Positions 33,750-40,839 of a stretch of DNA of 64,000 nt are shown in pieces; position 1 is the first letter of the stretch; each line of letters opens with the position of its first letter. Where the stretch lies: the NCBI RefSeq assembly GCF_001883705.2, contig NZ_MDEQ02000027.1, positions 1-64,000 of the forward strand. The letters run 5' to 3'. A model generated the notes under the pieces. The model saw only the letters and a program-made list of their open reading frames with translations. It searched no databases and was not told the origin of the DNA. Both the position numbers and the translations under genes were made by a program. The DNA comes from Burkholderia catarinensis. GTDB lineage: Bacteria > Pseudomonadota > Gammaproteobacteria > Burkholderiales > Burkholderiaceae.

Positions 33750-35435
33750 ATGAAATCCAGACTCGACAGATGGATGATGCTGCTCGCCATCGCGGCAGCA
33801 GGCACGGCACATGCGCAAACGCGCGTCGGCGGCAACCCGCTCGACTCCCTTCCCCAGATCAACGCGCCGAAACCCGGCCCCAACGTTACCGTGCAGGTCG
33901 CACCGCAGGCACCGCAACTGCAGGAGCTGCTGTCGCGGCACCTGACGCCGAAGACGTTCCAGGTCGAAGGCGTGAAGTCGATACCGTTCGAGGAAATCAC
34001 GCGTCGCTTCACTCCCCTCGTCGGCAAGGACATCACGATCGGCGAGCTGATCGAAACCGCCAACGGCGTGACGAAGCTGTATCAGGATCGCGGCTACGCG
34101 CTGTCGTTCGCGTTCGTTCCCGCGCAGACGTTCGAGAACGGCGTCGTGCGCATCACGGTTGTCGAAGGCTACGTGTCGGACGTCAAGGTCACCGGCAAGC
34201 CCGGTGCGATGGAATCGAAGATTCGGGCGATCGCCGCGCATATCACCGCCGATCGCCCGCTGCGCCGCGCGACGTTCGAGCGCTACGTGAACACGTTCGG
34301 CCTGCTGCCCGGCCTCACGGTGAAGGCGAATGTCCCGCCGCCGCAAACGACCGAAGGCGCCACGACGCTCGAACTCGCGGTCGACCGCAAGCCGTTCAAC
34401 GTCAGCACCGGTATCGACTTCAACCACCCGGGCGTCCAGGGCCTCATCACTGCGACCGAAAACGGCCTCACGTCGTTCGGCGAGCAACTGAGCATTTCCG
34501 CGCTGGCGCCGCCGGGACGCGACAAGCAGACCTACTTCGCATTCAGCGGCGCGGTGCCCGTCGGCAGCAGCGGCCTGATCACGCGCCTCGACGCGAGCAC
34601 CTATCGCGGCAAGCCGACCGACAACCCGGGCCTGCCGTCGACCGTTCAGCGTACGGTCAAGAGCGAAAAGCTTGGTCTTTCGGCATCCTATCCACTGCTG
34701 TTGAATAACCAGCGCAGCCTGCTCGGTACTGTGTCGGGTTATGCAGCGCATAACGACGACAACTATCAGAACAAGGTCAACGGCAATACCCTCGACAACC
34801 GGTCGCAGGTTCGCGTGCTGCAGTTGCAACTCGACTACACGAGCGTCCAGCCGAAGCAGGTGCGAAAACTGAGCATCAACGTCGCCAAGGCGTTCGACAT
34901 CCTCGGCGCGTCGAAATCGCAGACCGGCCTGGTTAACGGCACAGCGATTACGTACCCCGACCCGACATCGCTGACCTTCGTCCGCACCGGCGCGACCTTC
35001 ACGCAAACCAACGAATGGCCGTTCCGGATCGGCACCTCGGTCTCTCTGACCGGGCAATACAGCCCCGACTCGCTGCCGACGTCCGAGCAGATCTCGTTCG
35101 GTTCGACGCGCTACGCGCTCGGCTATCAGCCCGGCGAAGCGTCGGGCGACTCGGGATGGGGGATGTCGCTGGAGGTCAACCGCGGCTTCTCGCCGGGCTG
35201 GACATATATGAAATCGGTCACGCCGTACATCGCGTACGACATGGCGCGCGTGTATCTGCACGCGGGCACGCCGTCGCCGAGCCGCATGTCGTCGGTCGGC
35301 ATCGGCGTGCGATTCACGGACAGCCGTTTCTACAGTCTCGACCTGAACGTCGCGAAGCCGGTTGGCGACGCACCCGTCGAAAGCGCATCGCGCAGCCCGC
35401 GCATCAACGCCGCCTTCTCGTATCAGCTCAACTGA
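33750..35435 (+). CDS. Divergent FhaC/ShlB (TpsB)-type outer-membrane transporter
   Basis: 561 residues. Signal peptide to about residue 23, then a POTRA_2 domain (FQVEGVKSIPFEEITRRFTP, LYQDRGYALSFAFVPAQTF, GVVRITVVEGYVSDVKV), then a C-terminal 16-strand barrel ending SVGIGVRFTDSRFYSLDLNV. The loop-6 motif VRG(F/Y) of the Omp85/TpsB group appears as ALGY (in RYALGYQPGEASGDSG), so its invariant Arg is lost. Partner secretion proteins usually stand beside a TpsA exoprotein with a haemagglutination domain; none is here, and the neighbours are two repeat lipoproteins. It starts 144 bp after the second lipoprotein gene; AGGAAGA precedes the ATG. Confidence 0.82.
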   Translation: MKSRLDRWMMLLAIAAAGTAHAQTRVGGNPLDSLPQINAPKPGPNVTVQVAPQAPQLQELLSRHLTPKTFQVEGVKSIPFEEITRRFTPLVGKDITIGELIETANGVTKLYQDRGYALSFAFVPAQTFENGVVRITVVEGYVSDVKVTGKPGAMESKIRAIAAHITADRPLRRATFERYVNTFGLLPGLTVKANVPPPQTTEGATTLELAVDRKPFNVSTGIDFNHPGVQGLITATENGLTSFGEQLSISALAPPGRDKQTYFAFSGAVPVGSSGLITRLDASTYRGKPTDNPGLPSTVQRTVKSEKLGLSASYPLLLNNQRSLLGTVSGYAAHNDDNYQNKVNGNTLDNRSQVRVLQLQLDYTSVQPKQVRKLSINVAKAFDILGASKSQTGLVNGTAITYPDPTSLTFVRTGATFTQTNEWPFRIGTSVSLTGQYSPDSLPTSEQISFGSTRYALGYQPGEASGDSGWGMSLEVNRGFSPGWTYMKSVTPYIAYDMARVYLHAGTPSPSRMSSVGIGVRFTDSRFYSLDLNVAKPVGDAPVESASRSPRINAAFSYQLN

Positions 35436-35446
35436 TCCGTCACCAG

Positions 35447-35475
35447 ACAGCCCGCGTCACGCGGGCTGTTTCGAT
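35447..35475 (+). terminator. Intrinsic terminator of the lipoprotein-transporter operon
   Basis: ACAGCCCGCG (35447-35456), loop TCA, CGCGGGCTGT (35460-35469), then TTCGATT. A perfect 10-bp stem with a short T-run, 12 bases after the stop. Confidence 0.75.
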
Positions 35476-35601
35476 TAGAGTCCCCTCTATCAAACGTGGC
35501 GCGCGGTTTCACGTATTCTGGCGAAGCTCGCAACATGCCCGCCCCATGCAGACGGTCGTGCGGGCGCATCGAATACGACATGCAAAACAAGGAGGACGAC
35601 A

Positions 35602-36063
35602 ATGATTCAACTGACCCGCCCGTTGCGTGCAATCGCCGTCGCCGGCGCACTGCTCGCCTGTGCAGCCCCCACGTTCGCGCAAGCCGACAACCCCATCGGC
35701 ATGTGGCAGACGATCGACGACAACACCCATCAGCCGAAGGCACTTGTGCAAATCGCCGAGGACGGCGACGGTGCGCTGTCGGGCAAGGTCGTCAAGGGCC
35801 TCGGCGCGAACGATACGCCCGATCGCCGCTGCACCGCCTGCACGGACGAGCGCAAGGATCAGCTCATCAAGGGCATGACGATCATCAAGGCGATGAAGAA
35901 GGAAGGCGACCACTGGGACGGCGGCAACATTCTCGACCCGGAGAACGGCAAGGTCTACAAGTGCAAGATGACGCTTGAAGACGGTGGCCAGAAACTCGTT
36001 GTGCGCGGTTACATCGGCGTGTCGCTGCTCGGCCGGTCGCAGACCTGGGTTCGCCAGCAATAA
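35602..36063 (+). CDS. DUF2147 exported protein
   Basis: 153 residues: signal peptide to about residue 26 (ending FAQA), then a lipocalin-like DUF2147 domain with IGMWQTIDDNTHQPKALVQI, the Cys pair CTACTDERKDQLIKG and the end GVSLLGRSQTWVRQ. Periplasmic; function unknown in the family. GGAGG precedes ATG 35602. It is separated from the previous operon by a terminator and followed by its own. Confidence 0.85.
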   Translation: MIQLTRPLRAIAVAGALLACAAPTFAQADNPIGMWQTIDDNTHQPKALVQIAEDGDGALSGKVVKGLGANDTPDRRCTACTDERKDQLIKGMTIIKAMKKEGDHWDGGNILDPENGKVYKCKMTLEDGGQKLVVRGYIGVSLLGRSQTWVRQQ

Positions 36064-36096
36064 CGCGGCACGCGCTGAAACGCGCGTGCTCAATGA

Positions 36097-36137
36097 AAAA
36101 ATCGGCCTGCGACGAAGTCGTCAGGCCGATTTTCTTT
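36097..36137. terminator. Intrinsic terminator after the DUF2147 gene
   Basis: AAAATCGGCCTG, inner CGAC-GAA-GTCG helix, CAGGCCGATTTT, followed by CTTT. Long stem with T-rich ends on both strands. Confidence 0.88.
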
Positions 36138-36167
36138 GGGTGCGTACGCAGCAATGACTCACGGGCA

Positions 36168-36578
36168 TCACGCCGCGTGCTTCAGCGTGTCCGACGCATA
36201 GCCGCCCGGTGCGCGATACGCAGGTGCCGCGTTGCTACGCGCCTCTGCTGCCTTCGATTGCGTATGCTTGCGCATCCGCGAGGACAACTCATTGCACAGA
36301 TTCATGCCTGCGTCGCCATAGAGTTCACGCATCACATTCATCAGCGTGCCCGTCTCGTGCCAGGTCTTGAAACGGCGATGGCACGTCTGATACGAAGGGT
36401 AACGGCGCGGCATGGCGGACCACGTTGCGCCGCTGTAGATCACCCAGAGCACGCCGTTCAATACGGCACGCGTATTGGCTAACGGCCGGCCGCGCAACTC
36501 GGTGCGCGGCTGCATTTCGGGCAGAAGCGGCGCAACGCAGCGCCACTCGTGGTCGGTCAGATCGCGATACGGTGTCAT
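36168..36578 (-). CDS. Orphan IS5-type transposase N-terminal domain protein (DUF4096-like)
   Basis: 136 residues. Residues 1-80 match the N-terminal DNA-binding part of IS4/IS5 transposases: YRDLTDHEWRCVAPLLPE, ELRGRPLANTRAVLNGVLW, and YPSYQTCHRRFKTWHETG. No catalytic DDE domain follows; the C-terminus is a different, Ala/Lys-rich sequence with SKAAEARSNAAPAYRAPG, and no terminal repeats are seen. ATG 36578 has CTGGAG at good distance. It may be a domesticated DNA-binding protein or a decayed transposon. A second related gene lies at 63780. Confidence 0.7.
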   Translation of the reverse strand: MTPYRDLTDHEWRCVAPLLPEMQPRTELRGRPLANTRAVLNGVLWVIYSGATWSAMPRRYPSYQTCHRRFKTWHETGTLMNVMRELYGDAGMNLCNELSSRMRKHTQSKAAEARSNAAPAYRAPGGYASDTLKHAA

Positions 36579-36722
36579 GGACATCTCCAGCCTTGGTAAC
36601 CATGACACAACGATATCGGCTCACCTCAACAATGAATATAAGACAAATCCGAAAATACCCCGAGATTCAATGAATTTGACCGGAATTGACGTTTAAATCC
36701 CGCCAATTGCCGAATATCGTAA

Positions 36723-37820
36723 TCAGGTCAGCGACGTATCGACGATGCGGCGTGGTGTTTCGAGATATTCCTTCGACTGCATCTCGACGATTCGCGAGAC
36801 CGTTCGCGCAAACTCGTTGGCCATCGGGCCTTCGACGTACAACTGCTCCGCCGGCACCGCAGCCGACATCAGCAGCTTGACCTTGTGGTCGTACAGCACG
36901 TCGATGAGCCACGTGAAGCGGCGCGCCTCGGACGCCATCCGCGGCGACATCTGCGGCACCTCGGACAGCACGATCGCGTGGAAGCGGCTGGCAAGTTCGA
37001 GATAGTCGTTCTGCGATCGCGGGCCGCCGCACAGCGTCGCGAAGTCGAACCACACGACGCCGTCCGCCTTGCGCAGCGCCTTCAGCTCGCGTTTCTCGAT
37101 ATGCAGGATCGGACTTTCGTCGGGTACCGCGGCGAGCTGCGCGAATGCATGGCGCAGTTCGCGATCGGCGTCCGCGCCGAGCGGCGTGAGATACATCTTC
37201 ACCTGCGCGAGCGTGCGCTGGCGATAATCGACGCCCGCGTCGACGTTGAGCACGTCGAGCTTGTCCTTGATCAGCGCGATCGCCGGCAGCATGCGGTCGC
37301 GATGCAGGCCGTCCGGATACAGGTCGTCGGGATCGTAGTTGGACGTCATCACGAACTGCACGCCGTTATTGAACAAGCGGTCGAGCAGACGGTACAGGAT
37401 CATCGCATCGGCAATGTCCGACACGTGGAACTCGTCGAAGCAGATCAGCCGGTAGCGCTTCGCGATGCGCCGCGCGAGCTCGTCGAGCGGATCGGCCTGC
37501 CCCTTCAGTTCCTCGAGTTCGCGGTGCACTTCGCGCATGAATTCGTGGAAATGCAGGCGCGTCTTGCGCTGCACGGGCACGACCGCGTAGAAGGTGTCCA
37601 TCAGGAAGCTCTTGCCGCGACCGACGCCGCCCCACAGGTAGACGCCGCGCGGGAGGTCCGGATGAATGATGAGCTTCTTGAATGCGTTCGAGCGGCGCGC
37701 CTTGTACTCGACCCACTCGTCGAAACAGGACTGCAGGCGATCGACGGCCGCGCGCTGCGCGGGATCGGACTGATAGCCGCGCGTGGTCAGTTCGCGCGTG
37801 TAGTATTCGGTGACGTTCAT
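36723..37820 (-). CDS. zapE: Cell division protein ZapE (AFG1-like ATPase)
   Basis: 365 residues of the AFG1/ZapE AAA+ family. Walker A is GGVGRGKSFLMDTFYAV near residue 75, Walker B LICFDEFHVSDIADAM, sensor segment FVMTSNYDPDDLYPDG. ZapE associates with the Z-ring and modulates FtsZ under stress, and AFG1 members take part in respiratory-chain quality control, which fits its place downstream of the 2-oxoglutarate dehydrogenase operon. Start MNVTEYYTRELTTRG at 37820 lacks a strong ribosome binding site; an extension to 37874 overlaps the terminator hairpin and is unlikely. Confidence 0.9.
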   Translation of the reverse strand: MNVTEYYTRELTTRGYQSDPAQRAAVDRLQSCFDEWVEYKARRSNAFKKLIIHPDLPRGVYLWGGVGRGKSFLMDTFYAVVPVQRKTRLHFHEFMREVHRELEELKGQADPLDELARRIAKRYRLICFDEFHVSDIADAMILYRLLDRLFNNGVQFVMTSNYDPDDLYPDGLHRDRMLPAIALIKDKLDVLNVDAGVDYRQRTLAQVKMYLTPLGADADRELRHAFAQLAAVPDESPILHIEKRELKALRKADGVVWFDFATLCGGPRSQNDYLELASRFHAIVLSEVPQMSPRMASEARRFTWLIDVLYDHKVKLLMSAAVPAEQLYVEGPMANEFARTVSRIVEMQSKEYLETPRRIVDTSLT

Positions 37821-37832
37821 CGGGCAAACCGG

Positions 37833-37870
37833 AAAAAACGAAGGCGAGCGGGAAACCCCGCCCGCCTTCG
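37833..37870 (-). terminator. Intrinsic terminator between lpd and zapE
   Basis: Read on the minus strand, CGAAGGCGGGCGGGG pairs with CCCGCTCGCCTTCG and is followed by TTTTTT. It ends the sucAB-lpd transcript, so zapE needs its own promoter or read-through. Confidence 0.82.
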
Positions 37871-37918
37871 TCATGAGACGGCTGCGCCGGCCGACGGCCG
37901 GCAGGCGCTACACCGTGC

Positions 37919-39349
37919 TCAGCTGTTCAGCGAGCGCTTGTCGACGGCGAGCGCCGCTTCGCGCATCACTTCCGACATCGACGGGTGCGGATGGCAGATA
38001 CGGGCGATATCTTCCGACGCCGCCTTGAATTCCATCGCCACCACGGCTTCCGCGATCAGGTCCGACGCGTTCGCGGCGATCACGTGCACGCCGAGCAGTT
38101 CGTCGGTCTTCGCATCCGCGATCATCTTCACGAAGCCGTCCGGCGCGTTCATGCCGAGCGCGCGACCGTTGATCGAGAACGGGAACTTGCCCGTCTTGAT
38201 CTCGCGACCTTCCGCCTTCAGTTGCTGCTCCGTCTGGCCGACCCACGCGATTTCCGGGTACGTGTAGATCACCCACGGAATGCAGTTGTAGTCGATGTGC
38301 GGCTTCTGGCCGTCGATCACTTCCGCAACCAGCACGCCTTCGTCTTCCGCCTTGTGCGCGAGCATCGGGCCGCGCACCACGTCGCCGATCGCGTACACGT
38401 TCGGCACTGCCGTGCGGCAATGGTCGTCGACGTCGATGAAGCCGCGCTCGTTCGCCTTCAGGCCGATCGCCTCGAGGCCGAGGTTGTCGGTGTTCGGCAC
38501 GCGGCCGACCGACACGATCAGGCGATCGGCATCGAGCGTCTGCGCGTTGCCGTCCTTGTCCGTGTAGGCAATCGACACGCCGTTCGCGGTCGTCTTCACT
38601 TCGCCGATCTTCACGCCGAGAGTGATGTCGAGGCCCTGCTTCTTGAGCAGCTTGGCTGCTTCCTTCGCGAGCGCTTCGTCTGCTGCGCCGAGGAATGCCG
38701 GCAGCGCTTCGAGCACCGTCACTTCGGCGCCCAGGCGGCGCCACACCGAGCCGAGCTCGAGGCCGATCACGCCTGCGCCGATCACGGCGAGCTTCTTCGG
38801 CACCGAGTCGAACGTCAGCGCGCCTTCGTTGTCCGACACGATCTTGTTGTCGACCGGGATGCCCGGCAGATGACGCGCCTTCGAGCCCGTCGCGATGATC
38901 ACGTTCTTCGCGGTGACGACTTCGGTTTCACCCTCGCCGCTCACTTCGATCTGCACGCCGGCATCGGTCTTGCCGGTGAACTTGCCATGGCCCTTCAGCC
39001 AGGTGATCTTGTTCTTCTTGAACAGGAACTCGATCCCGCTCGTCATCTTCTCGACGATCGCGTCCTTGCGGCCGAGCATCTTCGCGACGTCGATCTTCAC
39101 GCCGTCGACCGTGATGCCGTGGTCGGCCAGGTGATGCGACGTGTTCTCGAACTCTTCCGACGATGCGAGCAGCGCCTTCGACGGGATGCAGCCGACGTTC
39201 AGGCAGGTGCCGCCGAGCTTCAGCGCGCCGGCCGGGTTCTTCCACTTTTCGATACAGGCAACGGTCTTGCCCAGCTGCGCGGCGCGAATCGCGGCGATGT
39301 AGCCGCCGGGGCCGGCGCCGATCACGACGACGTCAAATTCCTTGGACAT
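37919..39349 (-). CDS. lpd: Dihydrolipoyl dehydrogenase (E3)
   Basis: 476 residues. FAD site VVVIGAGPGGYIAAIRAAQL at the start, redox disulfide GGTCLNVGCIPSK, NAD site VIGAGVIGLELGSVW, and the C-terminal HPHPSMSEVMREA with the His-Glu dyad region. It reoxidises dihydrolipoamide of the 2-oxoglutarate dehydrogenase complex. It is the third gene of the sucA-sucB-lpd operon, 83 bp after sucB, and has its own terminator. Confidence 0.96.
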   Translation of the reverse strand: MSKEFDVVVIGAGPGGYIAAIRAAQLGKTVACIEKWKNPAGALKLGGTCLNVGCIPSKALLASSEEFENTSHHLADHGITVDGVKIDVAKMLGRKDAIVEKMTSGIEFLFKKNKITWLKGHGKFTGKTDAGVQIEVSGEGETEVVTAKNVIIATGSKARHLPGIPVDNKIVSDNEGALTFDSVPKKLAVIGAGVIGLELGSVWRRLGAEVTVLEALPAFLGAADEALAKEAAKLLKKQGLDITLGVKIGEVKTTANGVSIAYTDKDGNAQTLDADRLIVSVGRVPNTDNLGLEAIGLKANERGFIDVDDHCRTAVPNVYAIGDVVRGPMLAHKAEDEGVLVAEVIDGQKPHIDYNCIPWVIYTYPEIAWVGQTEQQLKAEGREIKTGKFPFSINGRALGMNAPDGFVKMIADAKTDELLGVHVIAANASDLIAEAVVAMEFKAASEDIARICHPHPSMSEVMREAALAVDKRSLNS

Positions 39350-39432
39350 GGCAATCCTTTCTACTTGTTCGTCCGCACGGGCAGCGCGTGTCGCGCCCCC
39401 GTGCGGAGCGGGTCAATGCGGTGAAACTCGGC

Positions 39433-40704
39433 TTACAGGTCGAGCAGCAGGCGTGCCGGATCCTCGAGCGCATCCTTCATCGCGACGAGCGACAGCACGG
39501 CTTCGCGGCCGTCGATGATCCGGTGGTCGTACGACAGCGCGAGATAGTTGATCGGACGGATCACGATCTGGCCGTTTTCGACGACCGGACGCTCCTTCGT
39601 CGCGTGCACGCCGAGGATTGCCGACTGCGGCGGGTTGATGATCGGGGTCGACAGCATCGAGCCGAACACGCCGCCGTTCGAGATCGAGAACGTACCGCCC
39701 GTCATTTCCTCGATCGACAGCTTGCCGTCCTTCGCCTTCTGGCCGAATTCGGCGATCTTCTTTTCGATCTCGGCGAGGCTCAGCTGATCCGCGTTGCGCA
39801 GGATCGGCACGACGAGGCCGCGCGGCGAACCGACCGCGATACCGATGTCGAAGTAGCCGTGATAGACGATGTCGTTACCGTCGATCGACGCGTTCACGAG
39901 CGGGAACTTCTTCAGCGCGTGCACGGCCGCCTTGACGAAGAACGACATGAAGCCGAGCTTCACGCCATGTTCCTTCTCGAACTTGTCCTTGTACTTCGTG
40001 CGCAGGTCCATGACCGGCTGCATGTTGACTTCGTTGAACGTCGTCAGGATCGCGTTGGTCTGCTGCGATTCGAGCAGACGCTCGGCGATACGCGCACGCA
40101 GGCGCGACATCGGCACGCGTTGTTCCGGACGGTCGTTCAGCCACGCCGTCGCCGACGCCGGCACCTTCACTTCCGGCAACGCCGGCTTCGCAGCGGCCTT
40201 TGCCGGTGCGGCTGCCGGAGCGGCCTTCGGTGCGCTGCCCGCGGCCAGCGCGTCGCCCTTCGTGACGCGGCCGTCGCGGCCCGAACCTGCAACGTCGCCC
40301 GCCGACAGGCCCTTCTCGGCCAGCAGCTTCGATGCGGCCGGCGATGCGGTGGCCGACGATGCCGCTGCGGCGACCGGCTGTGCTGCCGGTGCGGCTGCAG
40401 CAGGCGCTGCTGCCGGCTTGACTTCGGCGGCGCCCGCCGCTGCTTCGGCTGCACCTGCCTTCGCTTCGGTATCGATCGTAGCGATCAGCTGATCGGCAAC
40501 CACCGTGTCACCGTCGTTCTGCAACACTTGCGCGAGCACGCCCGCTGCCGGCGCCGGCACTTCGAGCACGACCTTGTCGGTCTCGAGTTCGATCAGGATT
40601 TCGTCCTGCGCGACTGCTTCGCCCGGCTTTTTCTTCCACTGCAGCATGGTCGCTTCCGAAACCGACTCCGAAAGCTGGGGGACTTTGACTTCTACGATAG
40701 CCAT
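39433..40704 (-). CDS. sucB: Dihydrolipoyl succinyltransferase (E2)
   Basis: 423 residues. The single lipoyl domain is at 1-80 with the lipoyl Lys in ELETDKVVLEV. An Ala/Pro-rich linker leads to the E3/E1-binding domain (KLLAEKGLSAGDVAGSGRDG), a second linker, and the catalytic domain ending with SYDHRIIDGREAVLSL, where the His and Asp are catalytic. ATG 40704 (MAIVEVKVPQLSESV) follows AGGAAAA; the longer frame is rejected. Part of the TCA cycle complex. Confidence 0.96.
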   Translation of the reverse strand: MAIVEVKVPQLSESVSEATMLQWKKKPGEAVAQDEILIELETDKVVLEVPAPAAGVLAQVLQNDGDTVVADQLIATIDTEAKAGAAEAAAGAAEVKPAAAPAAAAPAAQPVAAAASSATASPAASKLLAEKGLSAGDVAGSGRDGRVTKGDALAAGSAPKAAPAAAPAKAAAKPALPEVKVPASATAWLNDRPEQRVPMSRLRARIAERLLESQQTNAILTTFNEVNMQPVMDLRTKYKDKFEKEHGVKLGFMSFFVKAAVHALKKFPLVNASIDGNDIVYHGYFDIGIAVGSPRGLVVPILRNADQLSLAEIEKKIAEFGQKAKDGKLSIEEMTGGTFSISNGGVFGSMLSTPIINPPQSAILGVHATKERPVVENGQIVIRPINYLALSYDHRIIDGREAVLSLVAMKDALEDPARLLLDL

Positions 40705-40839
40705 GTGATTTTCCTGGATGCTTAATCTGGGTAATGACGAGGTTCGTGCGATTCCTTCGGCCGATGCGGCGCGCAACGCGCCCGGCGGGCCAAAAGAGAC
40801 GGGAAAGCGCATGGCGCCTTCCCGTTTCGCTTCCGTCGG

